Below are positions 53,459 to 62,958 of a stretch of 64,000 bases of DNA, in pieces. Below the pieces are notes generated by a model. That model was not told where the DNA came from and did not search any database. It saw only the letters and a program-made list of their open reading frames with translations. A program made the translations under genes and the position numbers. The first letter of the stretch is position 1. Every line of letters begins with the position of its first letter. This DNA is from Sutcliffiella halmapala (lineage in GTDB: Bacteria > Bacillota > Bacilli > Bacillales > Bacillaceae_I): contig NZ_KV917375.1 of the NCBI RefSeq assembly GCF_002019665.1, forward strand, positions 1,803,175-1,867,174, read 5' to 3'.

Positions 53459-54940
53459 ATGGCAATTAGTCGTAATCAAGCTTGTCCGTGTGGCAGTGGT
53501 AAGAAATATAAGAAATGTTGTATGAATAAAGATAAGGTCATAGATATATTTAAGCTACAAGAAGAAAGATTTTATGAGCGAAAGCATGAATTAACAACAA
53601 TGATTACTGATTTTGTATGGGGGAAAATGGACCATCGAGAACATAAACGCTTACAGACTATTTTTGATACTAGAACAGGACAAAGTGTAGATAAAGAGGC
53701 GGTTCCTATGATGTTTCACTTTTTTACATTGTTTATCCATCGATATGAAAATGGACATCGTGGAATTGAATGGTTTTATAAGGAGAGAAAGAATCACTTA
53801 AACTCAGACTTGAAAGCAATGGCTAAAAGATGGACGAATTTAAAATTTTACCCAGTTCAAGCAACGGAAATAGCGGCGGATGTCATTATATTTGAAGATA
53901 TGATAACAAAAGAAGCGTATCCAGTTGCAAATACATATGGAAATGTACCTAGTAGTATTAAGCAAGGCGATGGAACAATTGGACTGTTAGAATTAAATAA
54001 TGAAAAGTATTACTTCAATGGCGTAAAAGTATTCATGGCATCAAACAATCTGATACGGGCTAAACATAAGATAGAGTCACTTATGAAGACAACTGGAATG
54101 GCATATGATGCTGTAATGATGGAGTATACTCTTGAAGTGTTAGCAGTAATGCTATCTGGAGATAAGCAGCACCGGTATAATAACGAGGACATTGCTATTT
54201 TAGAAGATCTAGGATTAGAGCATCTTCCTGTCTATTCAGGCGATTTTCTGGCATTTTTTAAAGAAAAAACAAAAGGGAAAAAAGAGAATACGATTAGGAA
54301 GTATCGAGAAAGTTTACAGGATCTTAATGAAGTATTAAAAAGAAATCATATTGTTGATTTAATAGAAATTGAAGAAAAAACATGGAAAAGCCTTCTGTCA
54401 AAAGATTACTTTGATATGTTTGAGGTCATGACGAAAACGCAAATAACTGATTTTCTAAGCACTTTCAAAGCTTTTCTACAATGGATGAAACGAAATAAGA
54501 AGGGGATGTTGTGGACAGGATTAGCCGATTTCATAAAGGAAGAAGAGAGTCAATTCATAAACGCTGTACAGCTTCCACATACTTTTTTTGCGAACCGGCA
54601 TGGGGATTTTGGTTTGAAAATGAATGAACTAGCAAAACTATTACGCGGTGAAATAGTAATAGATAGTCCAAAAATCGCAGGGTTGTTTGAAATAGTGAAG
54701 AGAAATAAACAAAGCTTTCGTGTCATTCTATTAAGTGGATCAAATAAAGAATTAGAAGGAAAACAATACACGATTTCCGGATCTGATGTGCATATGGAAT
54801 ATCTAGAGGAAGGACTACTATTCACTGGGGAGATAACAAAGGGACGAATTAATATGTGGGAATTATTAGAAATGGAAGGTGGATATCCAAGGACCGCCAA
54901 GCCGTTTTTAATAGAAGAATTGAATAAAGTGGAGGTATGA
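53459..54940 (+). CDS. SEC-C zinc-motif protein of unknown function
   Basis: A 493-residue protein. The first 22 residues contain the SEC-C motif NQACPCGSGKKYKKCC (C-x-C...C-C), a zinc knuckle found in SecA and many unrelated proteins. The remaining 470 residues are helical with no motif I recognise; a Leu/Lys-rich coiled-coil-like stretch lies near 270-320. Starts ATG 53459 after GGGAGAG. Function unknown. A small frameshifted gene follows closely. Confidence 0.8.
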   Translation: MAISRNQACPCGSGKKYKKCCMNKDKVIDIFKLQEERFYERKHELTTMITDFVWGKMDHREHKRLQTIFDTRTGQSVDKEAVPMMFHFFTLFIHRYENGHRGIEWFYKERKNHLNSDLKAMAKRWTNLKFYPVQATEIAADVIIFEDMITKEAYPVANTYGNVPSSIKQGDGTIGLLELNNEKYYFNGVKVFMASNNLIRAKHKIESLMKTTGMAYDAVMMEYTLEVLAVMLSGDKQHRYNNEDIAILEDLGLEHLPVYSGDFLAFFKEKTKGKKENTIRKYRESLQDLNEVLKRNHIVDLIEIEEKTWKSLLSKDYFDMFEVMTKTQITDFLSTFKAFLQWMKRNKKGMLWTGLADFIKEEESQFINAVQLPHTFFANRHGDFGLKMNELAKLLRGEIVIDSPKIAGLFEIVKRNKQSFRVILLSGSNKELEGKQYTISGSDVHMEYLEEGLLFTGEITKGRINMWELLEMEGGYPRTAKPFLIEELNKVEV

Positions 54941-54944
54941 GATA

Positions 54945-55045
54945 GTGGGGAATCCAGTAAATCTAAAGTTACTGGTTGAAGATTAAGAGAAATAGCAGAA
55001 GAATGGTGCGAGATGAATGGGATTGAGTATAGTATAGAGGAGTAA
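54945..55045 (+). pseudogene. Small gene broken by a one-base frameshift
   Basis: GTG 54945, 8 bases after GGAGG, starts GNPVNLKLLVED and then hits TAA 54984. Shifting frame by one base gives LREIAEEWCEMNGIEYSIEE and a stop at 55043-55045. One lost T in GATTAAG would explain it. Joined, the product is a 33-residue acidic amphipathic protein. A 9-bp hairpin (55034-55060) covers the stop. Either a decayed gene or a sequencing error. Confidence 0.4.
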
Positions 55046-55240
55046 TAGTCGCTCCTCTATAAAAAAGAAAGGCACATCTAAAGGTAAGTAGTTCCGATAA
55101 CGTGGAAAAAAAGCCAAATAACAATATAATTAACACACCGAAACGCTTTGAGGGGTACATTGAATTGCCTAAGCGTTTTGAATTTATTGTGTATATCATG
55201 CTGAATTGTTCGTTTTTAAACAGGGTAATACCCAAAAAAC

Positions 55241-55918
55241 TTAACTTAAATGGAAATCCACACCATATTTATGAAGCCCCAATTTTTTAGCTATTGATTG
55301 TGATGAGAAATTATCCCACGCTGTACTATAAAGAGGTTGTAATCCTTCTTTCTTGAGTTCATTCCCCCAAGCGATAACACTATTTGTCCCATAACCTTTC
55401 CCTTTATACCCTTCCAATGTTTCCACACTTGCCTCAGCTGCTTTTGTGCTTTTTCTCGCACTACAACAAACAGAAACAGCATTACCGTCTGCAATAATTG
55501 CAAAACACGGTTGTCTCCATTCAAATTGCTTAAATAGATTTGGGAAATCCTTTATTAGTAATTCCTTATTTTCATTTGTTATTTTAACTGCGTTTGAATT
55601 CATATTAAAACTTTCTGGAAAAACGTATGCTGGACCAATCCAAATACTACTTATCGCTTTTATCTCATTAATAACTTCAATTATTTTTCCAAGGTCAACG
55701 TTCCGTTCGTCGTTATTTATAACTTCCAACACTGTCTTCATTTTTAAATTTGGGAAAGAATTATGGAAACGAACGACATTTCCTTCTTTTGTACGCCCAA
55801 GGAAAAAGAAAGGTCCATCAATATTCAGCGGCTCATTTATTTCTGTCATTCTTCCTAAACTATCATGTTTAAATAATACATCTGCTTGTATTTCCATTAG
55901 TTTGTAATCTTTAGTCAA
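55241..55918 (-). CDS. GNAT family N-acetyltransferase
   Basis: A 225-residue protein with an N-terminal domain of about 100 residues and a C-terminal GNAT domain: VSVCCSARKSTKAAEASVETLEGYKGKGYGTNSVIAWGNEL (about 148-188) carries the strand and G-K-G-Y-G cofactor loop, then LYSTAWDNFSSQSIAKKLGL. The two-part design resembles FR47/GNAT proteins of Bacillus with unknown substrates. TTG start after GGGGGAGAG on the minus strand. Confidence 0.85.
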   Translation of the reverse strand: MTKDYKLMEIQADVLFKHDSLGRMTEINEPLNIDGPFFFLGRTKEGNVVRFHNSFPNLKMKTVLEVINNDERNVDLGKIIEVINEIKAISSIWIGPAYVFPESFNMNSNAVKITNENKELLIKDFPNLFKQFEWRQPCFAIIADGNAVSVCCSARKSTKAAEASVETLEGYKGKGYGTNSVIAWGNELKKEGLQPLYSTAWDNFSSQSIAKKLGLHKYGVDFHLS

Positions 55919-56133
55919 ATTTTCTCTCCCCCTTATATCTCAATATTATAAACACGATTACTATTCAACTGCTTTGTTAGTTAGAACATATCTTCACATT
56001 CTTTTATAATGATTTTAACATAAAATTACATTTAACCCCGCACCTGAATTCAGGTAATGATAATAGCCATTGTCCGGTTGTTTTTTAGTACGATATCGGG
56101 ATATTATTCGTTCAAATTTCTGTTATATTATCG

Positions 56134-56169
56134 AAAAAAAGCATACCAACTTTAGTGATTATTGGTATG
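56134..56169 (-). terminator. Minus-strand terminator
   Basis: CATACCAA (56142-56149) pairs with TTGGTATG (56162-56169); on the minus strand seven T follow (complement of 56134-56140). Second in tandem behind the VOC gene. Confidence 0.65.
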
Positions 56170-56202
56170 CTAATTACTATGCTATTTATAGTTTTTTTCC
56201 AC

Positions 56203-56238
56203 AAAAACGGAACTACTTAATCTAAAGGGTAGTTCCGT
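56203..56238 (-). terminator. Terminator of the VOC gene (minus strand)
   Basis: ACGGAACTAC (56207-56216) and GTAGTTCCGT (56229-56238) form a perfect stem; on the minus strand TTTTTG follows. Confidence 0.8.
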
Positions 56239-56330
56239 GTTGTGTTTCTCCTTAATACTCAAGCACTCGAGGAAAGTCAGCTATAAACTAGATTTTATGT
56301 ACTTAATTACTTATTATGCAAACCACTTCA

Positions 56331-56702
56331 TCATCTATGCTGATCTATAAGGATTTGATTACCGTCTGGATCTTCTAGTGTAATGTAAGCTGGTCCTTCA
56401 CTTGTCTCATCTGCTTCTGTTTGGAGTTGTATTCCTCTTTCATTCAGCTGTTTTTGAAGTTCACGAACATCTGTAAATGAGTCGAGGTTTTCTGCATTTT
56501 CATTCCAGCCTGGGTTAAAGGTCAAAATGTTTTTTTCGAACATATCTTGGAATAGTCCAATGATACAATTTTCATTCTTCATGATAATCCAATTATGACC
56601 AACATCTCCACCTAATACTTGAAATCCTAGCTTTTCATAGAAAGACTTTGATACGTTGATATCTTTCACATTTAAACTTACAGAAAAAGCACCAAGCTTC
56701 AT
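56331..56702 (-). CDS. VOC (glyoxalase/bleomycin resistance) family protein
   Basis: A 123-residue protein: [27 protein letters not shown] opens the fold and [18 protein letters not shown] closes it with the family D-P-D-G-N-x-I-L. Both metal-type positions of the second module are present. Likely a small metal-dependent enzyme or ligand-binding protein. GGGG before the ATG on the minus strand. Followed by two tandem terminators. Confidence 0.88.
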   Translation of the reverse strand: MKLGAFSVSLNVKDINVSKSFYEKLGFQVLGGDVGHNWIIMKNENCIIGLFQDMFEKNILTFNPGWNENAENLDSFTDVRELQKQLNERGIQLQTEADETSEGPAYITLEDPDGNQILIDQHR

Positions 56703-57091
56703 GTTTTTAGCCCCTTTTTTAAAAAACAGATTTTTTCGTTGCTTATGTTTAGTATATATGTGTATTTAGCAATATACAATATTAACCATTGGGTTATTTT
56801 GAATCAAAATAACTCATCCTTGAGCTTCATGGATTATGAAAAAAACTATTAATTACCCCGTAAGCGTTTTATAACATTTCAAAAAAATTAGAATATAGCT
56901 AAATGCAACCATTTAAGGATGATAATTTTGGATATTACGATAAAAAAAGTAGTAGAAGCACGTTATTTAACAACTGAACTGTCTTATGTTGGTTGGTGCT
57001 TAACATGGAGCTTGAGCTTGTGTTCTCCCATTGAGAAGATGGCAGGACTAATCATGGGGCTACCTTTCTAAAAAACTAACAAATACCCAAA
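56703..57091. other. Intergenic region with a possible 47-residue frame
   Basis: About 390 bases. TTG 56928, 6 bases after AAGGATG, opens 47 codons to 57071 on the plus strand (hydrophobic middle, no family recognised); support is weak. Nothing else seen. Confidence 0.3.
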
Positions 57092-57988
57092 CTATTTTCT
57101 ATATTCCAGTTTTGCATATGCATCGTGAAGATGAATAGACTCTTCGTTTCTACATTCTATTTTAAAAGAATCGACCCAATCTAATAAATACAAATCTGCA
57201 GCGATGAGACGAATAAGATCCTCTACAAAACGGGGGTTTTCATAAGCCTGTTCTGTTACTCTCTTTTCATCAGGTCTTTTCAAAATTGGGTGTAACATGG
57301 CACTTGCGTTGGATTCAATAATATTCAGGATGGTTTCTTTCGTGTCTTCTGTGAAGGATTCGTTGATTTCATTCTCTATTTCTACTTTAACGATCCCCCG
57401 TTGATTATGTGCACTGTATTCACTTATTTCTTTGGAACACGGACAAAGAGTTGTAACTGAAGCAGTCATTATTAATTTCTCTGTCCAACCCACATTCTTT
57501 TCATAGTTTATTAATAGGTCTACATCTGCTTTCATTAAACCAGTTAATTTAACCTGGGGGCTTTTTCTTTCAAAAAACCAAGGAAAAGTCACATGGATGG
57601 AAGAAGAAGATTGCTCCATTTTTTCAGAGAAACGTTTACTTAAATCCCTTAGAGTAGAGAAATCCATTTTGAGTCCATGAGTATAATATTCCTGAAGTAT
57701 CTCTGGTAGTCGGCTCATATTAATGCCCTTTTGATTGCGTTCTAATCCTGTTGTTAATGTGAAGATTCCAATCGAATCTTGTTGATAAGGTTTTAGCGTT
57801 GAAGATATCTTTACAGGATAAGTAATATTTTTTATACCAACATGACTGATTGCAAAAAAATAGTCTTTTTTTGTATTCTGCAAGTCGTTCATTTGTTCTT
57901 TATTTTTTGGTTTATCTCCTTCAATTGAAGGAACAGAACCAAAATAGCGTAATCTTTCTTCTTTAGAAGGAAGGATAATATTATTCAT
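57092..57988 (-). CDS. folE2: GTP cyclohydrolase FolE2 (zinc-independent type IB)
   Basis: A 298-residue protein of the FolE2/MptA family: ISHVGIKNITYPVKI at the start of the first tunnelling fold, VTTLCPCSKEISEYSAHNQRG with the catalytic Cys, and SNASAMLHPILKRPDEK. It converts GTP to dihydroneopterin triphosphate, the first step of folate synthesis. FolE2 works with metals other than zinc and in Bacillus is induced on zinc starvation to replace FolE. AAAAAGGAG precedes the ATG; a Zur-like half site (58007-58025) lies directly upstream. Divergent from the sufU-like operon. Confidence 0.95.
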   Translation of the reverse strand: MNNIILPSKEERLRYFGSVPSIEGDKPKNKEQMNDLQNTKKDYFFAISHVGIKNITYPVKISSTLKPYQQDSIGIFTLTTGLERNQKGINMSRLPEILQEYYTHGLKMDFSTLRDLSKRFSEKMEQSSSSIHVTFPWFFERKSPQVKLTGLMKADVDLLINYEKNVGWTEKLIMTASVTTLCPCSKEISEYSAHNQRGIVKVEIENEINESFTEDTKETILNIIESNASAMLHPILKRPDEKRVTEQAYENPRFVEDLIRLIAADLYLLDWVDSFKIECRNEESIHLHDAYAKLEYRK

Positions 57989-58006
57989 TTATAAGCTCCT
58001 TTTTCA

Positions 58007-58025
58007 AATCGTAATCATTCTTGTT
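58007..58025 (-). promoter_or_regulatory. Partial Zur box upstream of folE2
   Basis: AATCGTAATCATT matches the first 13 of the 19-bp pattern AATCGTAAT-N-ATTACGATT exactly; the second half is degenerate. It lies about 20 bases from the folE2 start. Confidence 0.55.
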
Positions 58026-58090
58026 TATTATGATTTTATTTTTATAGAAAATCAAGTGATTGTTTTAATAGTATCCTGTTTCTGGTGATA

Positions 58091-58120
58091 TTGATTATTC
58101 ATTTGGTGAAGTAGTATACT
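58091..58120 (+). promoter_or_regulatory. Sigma-A promoter of the sufU-cobW-dcd operon
   Basis: TTGATT (58091-58096), 18 bases, TATACT (58115-58120), directly followed by a Zur box. Confidence 0.65.
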
Positions 58121-58122
58121 TA

Positions 58123-58141
58123 AATCGTAATGATTGCGAAT
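58123..58141 (+). promoter_or_regulatory. Zur box at the sufU-cobW-dcd promoter
   Basis: AATCGTAATGATTGCGAAT matches AATCGTAAT-N-ATTACGATT with two mismatches and overlaps the expected transcription start, the usual position for Zur repression. Confidence 0.75.
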
Positions 58142-58187
58142 TAAACCAAAAAGGAATCAACTATCTTATAAATTTGGAGGGGATTGG

Positions 58188-58610
58188 TTGAATCTCAGCG
58201 ATCTTTATAAACAAATTGTGCTAAATCATGCAAGAAACAGAAGAAATCAAAAGGAACCGATTTCTTATACGCATAAGATACATTACAAAAACCCTACTTG
58301 TGGCGATGTAATGACGATGTATGCCACAATAAACGATAATATTGTGGAAGAATTATTTTTTAATGGAGATGGATGTTTTATAAGTATGGCTTCATCTTCT
58401 ATGTTTACTACTATTGCAAAGAACAAATCGATTAAAGAACTAGAAGAATTATCCCATCTTATGCATGAAATGATAGTAAAAGGGATAGAAGTAGAGGATT
58501 TACGTCTAGATGATACCCTTAGCTTACGAAATATTCATAAACTACCTGCAAGATATAATTGTGCATTAATGCCATGGCAAGCTTTTTGCAAACTGATAAA
58601 AGGAAGTTAA
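58188..58610 (+). CDS. SufU/IscU-like Fe-S scaffold paralogue
   Basis: A 140-residue protein with the zinc/Fe-S ligands of SufU: NPTCGD (Cys38, Asp40), [11 protein letters not shown] (Cys63) and [11 protein letters not shown] (Cys125). B. subtilis SufU holds zinc at these positions and takes sulfur from SufS. It lies behind a Zur box and before a COG0523 GTPase, not beside sufS, so it is an extra, zinc-regulated copy. TTG 58188 follows GGAGGGG by 5 bases; the longer frame to 58134 overlaps the Zur box. Confidence 0.85.
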   Translation: MNLSDLYKQIVLNHARNRRNQKEPISYTHKIHYKNPTCGDVMTMYATINDNIVEELFFNGDGCFISMASSSMFTTIAKNKSIKELEELSHLMHEMIVKGIEVEDLRLDDTLSLRNIHKLPARYNCALMPWQAFCKLIKGS

Positions 58611-58657
58611 CTATTTTCATGTGTTTTTCGTTAAGAGTAAAAATGGAGGTGGCTTGT

Positions 58658-59647
58658 ATGAGTGACAATAGCTCAAAGAAAATTCCAGTAACAATCCTTA
58701 CTGGGTATTTAGGTGCAGGGAAAACGACATTATTAAATAGGATTTTAACAGAAAAGCAAGAACAAAAGGTGGCAGTCATCATTAATGAATTTGGAGAAGT
58801 CGGGATCGATAATCAATTGGTCCTTAAAACAGAAGAAGAAATCATACAGATGAACAATGGGTGCATTTGTTGTAGAGTACGAGGAGATTTAATATCAAGC
58901 TTACGAGAACTAAGAAGGTCAATGGCAGAAGGAAAGATTATGTTTGATCGGGTTATCATTGAAACAACCGGACTTGCGAATCCAACTCCTGTTGCACAGA
59001 CATTTTTTATGGACAAATTAGTTACTGAGAAATTTGAAATAGATAGTATTTTAACGGTAGTGGATTGCAAGCACATCGTAAATCATCTAAATGACAAAGA
59101 TGAGGCTCAAGAGCAAATTGCTTTTGCGGATGTAATTATACTGAATAAGCTAGATTTAATAACAACGGAAGAGCTTCACGTGTTAGATAAGAGGATAAGT
59201 AGTTTAAATCCAACTGCTAAGAGGTTATACACTGAAAATTGTGGAGTAGATTTAGATGATGTCCTAGGGTTAAACTCATTTGAATTGGATCATAAGTTAG
59301 CAATTAATCCTGATTTTTTAAATAACCACTACCATCACCATCATGATGATAAAATAACTGCCATTGTATTTATGGAAGAGCGAGCACTAGACAGAAGAAA
59401 AATTGATTTATGGATGAGTTATCTTGTTCAAGTAAAAGGGGAAGACCTACTTAGATACAAAGGGATTCTCTATGTAAAAGGTGTAAGGGAACGAGTTGTA
59501 TTCCAAGGCGTCCACATGTTATTTGCAGGAATGCCTGATAGAGAATGGGAAAATTCAGAAAGAAAAGTAAGTCAAATGGTCTTTATAGGGAGAAATTTAG
59601 ATAAAGATCAATTAGAACTTCAATTTAAAGAATGTATTGCGAACTAG
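58658..59647 (+). CDS. COG0523 (CobW/ZNG1) family GTPase, putative zinc metallochaperone
   Basis: A 329-residue GTPase: Walker [10 protein letters not shown] (16-24), zinc-binding G-C-I-C-C (Cys69, 71, 72), the [17 protein letters not shown] switch, and NKLD (G4). A His/Asp-rich segment [11 protein letters not shown] near residue 222 is a metal-binding insert common in zinc-related members. The C-terminal half is the CobW_C domain. Such proteins deliver zinc to client enzymes such as FolE or peptidases under starvation. ATG 58658 follows GGAGGTGG. In operon with the SufU paralogue and dcd. Confidence 0.92.
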   Translation: MSDNSSKKIPVTILTGYLGAGKTTLLNRILTEKQEQKVAVIINEFGEVGIDNQLVLKTEEEIIQMNNGCICCRVRGDLISSLRELRRSMAEGKIMFDRVIIETTGLANPTPVAQTFFMDKLVTEKFEIDSILTVVDCKHIVNHLNDKDEAQEQIAFADVIILNKLDLITTEELHVLDKRISSLNPTAKRLYTENCGVDLDDVLGLNSFELDHKLAINPDFLNNHYHHHHDDKITAIVFMEERALDRRKIDLWMSYLVQVKGEDLLRYKGILYVKGVRERVVFQGVHMLFAGMPDREWENSERKVSQMVFIGRNLDKDQLELQFKECIAN

Positions 59648-59718
59648 TAACCTGAGAGAGATCTCCGTTAGCTTTCCTTTTAGAAAACCAAATTGATTAT
59701 AAAGAGGAGTAATATTTT

Positions 59719-60264
59719 ATGATACTTTCAGGGAAGACGCTTGAAAAGAAATTGGAGCAACAAGAACTAGTGATTGTTCCTTATGATAAGAAATGTATTC
59801 AACCTGCCTCGATTGATTTAAGAATAAGTAATCATTTTTTGACAATTGATGAGAACAATAGTGCATTAATTTCTTTAAATAAAGAAGCTATTTATCGGGA
59901 TATTTATGTGGAGAAAAATGGGGCGATTATTATTTCACCACAATCCTTTTTACTCGCCACTACCTTAGAATATGTGGAGATTCCATCGTACCTGACTGCT
60001 TTTGTAGAGGGAAGAAGCTCGATTGGAAGATTAGGCTTGTTTATACAAAATGCAGGATGGGTGGATCCTGGGTTTAAAGGACATATAACACTAGAATTAT
60101 TTAATGCAAATCGATTCCCAATAGAGATACCTGTTGGAAGAAGAGTTTGTCAATTAGTTTTAGCAGAACTAGATCAAGAAGCAGAAAGATATGATGGGAA
60201 ATATATCGGGCAAACAAATGCGACAGCAAGTAGAGTTTATCTCGATTACGATCGTTCAAAATAG
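59719..60264 (+). CDS. dcd: dCTP deaminase (possibly bifunctional with dUTP diphosphatase activity)
   Basis: A 181-residue protein of the Dcd/dUTPase fold: QPASIDLRI near the start, VEGRSSIGRLGLFIQNAGWVDPGFKGHITLE (about 96-126) with GRSS, the nucleotide-binding loop A-G-W-V-D-P-G-F-K-G, and catalytic Glu126. Family members deaminate dCTP to dUTP without zinc; some then release dUMP. Its place in a Zur-type operon is notable because dCMP deaminase, the usual Bacillus route to dUMP, is a zinc enzyme. GAGGAG before the ATG. Confidence 0.9.
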   Translation: MILSGKTLEKKLEQQELVIVPYDKKCIQPASIDLRISNHFLTIDENNSALISLNKEAIYRDIYVEKNGAIIISPQSFLLATTLEYVEIPSYLTAFVEGRSSIGRLGLFIQNAGWVDPGFKGHITLELFNANRFPIEIPVGRRVCQLVLAELDQEAERYDGKYIGQTNATASRVYLDYDRSK

Positions 60265-60503
60265 AGACCATTCATAAGATTGTTTATGAAAAATGAATAA
60301 GTAGTGGTTCATTAAGTAGTCGTACTGTTTTAATCAGGTGGGTGTAACGATTGGTATAAAAAGATTTGACTATATACTCCATATACTTACTGTTTATGTA
60401 ATATTCATAAATTTATACATTACAAGTTTACATATATATGGAATAAAAGTTATAAATAATTTCTAGCTATGAGGTTTAATTTGGCTTAAAAAGATGTTAT
60501 CAC

Positions 60504-60532
60504 TTTACAAATAATAAAGAATAGCATATATT
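60504..60532 (+). promoter_or_regulatory. Sigma-A promoter of the zagA operon
   Basis: TTTACA (60504-60509), 17 bases, TATATT (60527-60532). The rest of 60265-60503 shows no gene. Confidence 0.7.
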
Positions 60533-60533
60533 T

Positions 60534-60552
60534 AATCGTAATCATTACGATT
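60534..60552 (+). promoter_or_regulatory. Perfect Zur box of the zagA operon
   Basis: AATCGTAATCATTACGATT is a perfect palindrome around a central C and equals the Zur operator known from Bacillus. It follows the -10 element directly, so Zur-Zn would block initiation. Confidence 0.93.
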
Positions 60553-60566
60553 TAGGAGGAGTTAAT

Positions 60567-61760
60567 ATGATACCTGTTACCGTATTAAGTGGATATTTAG
60601 GTGCTGGAAAAACAACCATTTTGAATCATATCTTACAGAATAGAGATGGTCTGAGGGTAGCTGTCATCGTAAATGATATGAGTGAAATTAATATAGATGC
60701 TGAAACAATTAAGCAAGGTGGGGGTCTTAAAAGAACGGAAGAGAAATTAGTGGAAATGTCAAACGGTTGTATTTGCTGCACTCTTCGTGAAGATTTACTT
60801 ATAGAGGTCGAAAAACTAGCACTTGAAGGAAATATAGATTACATAGTAATTGAATCTACAGGCATTAGTGAGCCAGTTCCAGTTGCACAAACGTTTTCTT
60901 ATATTGATGAGGAATTGGGTATTGATTTAACTCGCTTCTGTAAGTTGGATACAATGGTTACTGTTGTAGATGCAAACCGTTTTTGGCATGATTTTAGATC
61001 CGGGGATAGTTTATTAGATAGGAAAGAAGCACTAAGTGAGGAAGATGATAGGGAAATAGCGGATCTATTGCTCGACCAGATTGAATTTTGTGATGTATTA
61101 ATAGTGAACAAGTGTGATTTAGTCAGTCCAGAAGCGCTCCACAAGCTTGAGCAGGTTTTACGAAAGCTTCAGCCAGAAGCAAAATTGATTCGGACTGAAA
61201 AAGGGAGAATAGATTCTAGGGAAATTCTTCAAACGGGACGCTTTGATTTTGATAAAGCAAGTGAATCTGCTGGTTGGATTAAAGAATTAAGGATGGGTCA
61301 TAAAGAACACCAACCGGAAACGGAGGAATATGGTATTTCTTCTTTTGTTTATCGAAGAAGGCTTCCTTTCCATAGTGTACGATTTGATGATTTAATGCAC
61401 AATCTATCAGATAATATTGTACGTGTTAAAGGTGTTGCTTGGTGTGCTTCAAGGAATAATTTAGCACTTGCTGTATCACAAGCGGGTCCGTCTGTCGTTA
61501 TTGAACCTGTTTCATATTGGGTAGCAACATTACCTATACCTGAACAAGAAGTAGTTTTGGATGAAAATCCTCAAGTGAAAGCTAATTGGGATACGGAATT
61601 TGGTGACCGTGTTACACAATTAGTGTTTATAGGTGTTGGTCTAAATGAAAAGGGTATAACGGAACAACTAGATGCTTGTTTACTAAACAGTGAAGAATTT
61701 GATACGGATTGGAGTAAACTAGAGGACCCATTTAAGTGGGAAATTCCTTCCTCAAATTAA
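60567..61760 (+). CDS. zagA: COG0523 GTPase, YciC/ZagA-type zinc metallochaperone
   Basis: A 397-residue GTPase, the length of B. subtilis YciC (ZagA). Walker [10 protein letters not shown] (9-17), zinc-binding G-C-I-C-C (Cys68, 70, 71), NKCDLV (G4), and the CobW_C domain with [13 protein letters not shown]. In B. subtilis it is Zur-repressed and delivers zinc to FolE. The perfect Zur box directly upstream and folE2 nearby agree. It is the second COG0523 gene in the block, but longer and without a His run. Confidence 0.93.
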   Translation: MIPVTVLSGYLGAGKTTILNHILQNRDGLRVAVIVNDMSEINIDAETIKQGGGLKRTEEKLVEMSNGCICCTLREDLLIEVEKLALEGNIDYIVIESTGISEPVPVAQTFSYIDEELGIDLTRFCKLDTMVTVVDANRFWHDFRSGDSLLDRKEALSEEDDREIADLLLDQIEFCDVLIVNKCDLVSPEALHKLEQVLRKLQPEAKLIRTEKGRIDSREILQTGRFDFDKASESAGWIKELRMGHKEHQPETEEYGISSFVYRRRLPFHSVRFDDLMHNLSDNIVRVKGVAWCASRNNLALAVSQAGPSVVIEPVSYWVATLPIPEQEVVLDENPQVKANWDTEFGDRVTQLVFIGVGLNEKGITEQLDACLLNSEEFDTDWSKLEDPFKWEIPSSN

Positions 61761-61845
61761 AGCAATCAAAGCAAGCTTCAATGGGGAAATTTTTCTTTAG
61801 TTGCAATGATACTACTAATCTTAGTTACTTTGGAGGAAAGCTTAT

Positions 61846-62958
61846 ATGAACTACAAAATTGCAATTGTTGGTGGAGGACCATCAGGTATTGGTTTTGGAA
61901 TTCTTCTAAAACAATTAGGAATAAAAGATTTTGTGATAATAGAAAGGGACGAAGTTGGTTCCACTTTTTATAAATGGCCAAAGGAAATGAAACTTATCAC
62001 TCCATCCTTTACTGGCCACGGGTTTGGTTTACTTGATTTAAATGCTATTACTCCAGACACTTCTCCTGCCTATACATTTCAAAAGGAACATATTAGCGGC
62101 GAAGAGTATGGGGACTATTTGGCCATGTTAGCGGAGCATTATGAATTGCCAATTATGGAATATACAGAAGTAACCAACATAGAATTCAAAAAGGATAACG
62201 TTACATTTAATGCAGGCAATGAAAAAATGACAGTAAGTAGCCTGGTGTGGGCGACAGGTGAATATCAAACTCCTAACTTAACTCCCTTTGAAGGGGCAGA
62301 GCTGTGCATTCACAATAGTCAAGTTGCATCTTGGAGTAAGATGGAAGGTCAGGAACTCACGATTATAGGTGGATATGAGAGTGGGATAGATGCAGCATTG
62401 CATCTTGTTAAAAATGGAAAAAACGTTACGGTTCTTTCTAAAAGTGCAAGGTGGAAGTCGAATGATGCGGATCCTAGCATTACTTTATCCCCATATACAC
62501 AAGAACGATTAGCACAAGTGAAGAAAACAGGTCGCTTGCAGTTAAAAGGAGATAAAGAAGTTGTAAAAATTGCATTCTTAAATGAGGAATATCATATTTA
62601 TCTCACTGATGGTTCTACTCTTCGTTCCTTAACAAAACCTATCTTAGCAACGGGGTTTCATCCAGGAGCTAGACAATTAGAGGGGCTATTTGATTGGGGA
62701 AAAGATGGTATGCCAGTATTAACAAATAAAGATGAATCTACAAAACAAAATAATCTCTTTTTAATTGGTCCCAATGTCCGTCATAAAGAAGTAATCTTTT
62801 GCTTTATTTATAAATATCGTCAACGATTTGCGATTGTGGCAGAAGAAATAATCAAAAGACTGAATATGGAATACGAAGAAAGCACGCTAGAAAAGTATAA
62901 AAAAAATCAAATGTACTTAGATGATTTATCGTGTTGTGAGGTTAAGTGTGAATGCTAG
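61846..62958 (+). CDS. FAD-dependent NAD(P)H oxidoreductase (CzcO/YpdA-like flavoprotein) with Cys-rich tail
   Basis: A 370-residue flavoprotein: FAD-binding GGGPSG (9-14), a second dinucleotide motif IIGGYESGIDAAL (about 173-185), and the LATGFHP motif before the last FAD contact. It resembles bacillithiol disulfide reductase/CzcO-like proteins. The last eight residues, CCEVKCEC, look like a metal or thiol site. It follows the Zur-controlled zagA gene (85-base gap), and the FeoB-like gene overlaps its end, so a role in zinc or thiol redox handling is likely. GGAGG upstream of ATG 61846. Confidence 0.85.
   Translation: MNYKIAIVGGGPSGIGFGILLKQLGIKDFVIIERDEVGSTFYKWPKEMKLITPSFTGHGFGLLDLNAITPDTSPAYTFQKEHISGEEYGDYLAMLAEHYELPIMEYTEVTNIEFKKDNVTFNAGNEKMTVSSLVWATGEYQTPNLTPFEGAELCIHNSQVASWSKMEGQELTIIGGYESGIDAALHLVKNGKNVTVLSKSARWKSNDADPSITLSPYTQERLAQVKKTGRLQLKGDKEVVKIAFLNEEYHIYLTDGSTLRSLTKPILATGFHPGARQLEGLFDWGKDGMPVLTNKDESTKQNNLFLIGPNVRHKEVIFCFIYKYRQRFAIVAEEIIKRLNMEYEESTLEKYKKNQMYLDDLSCCEVKCEC

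Larger units (their letters stand above)
55919..56330. other. Intergenic region with hairpins and a 14-bp palindrome
   Basis: No gene seen. It holds ACCTGAATTCAGGT (56042-56055, perfect palindrome) and two minus-strand terminators listed separately. The GNAT promoter should lie here on the minus strand. Confidence 0.4.

Noticed and set aside
55102-55290. 62-codon plus-strand frame with PKRFE repeated twice
   Set aside because: No ribosome binding site and it runs into the end of the convergent GNAT gene; perhaps only a local 20-base duplication.
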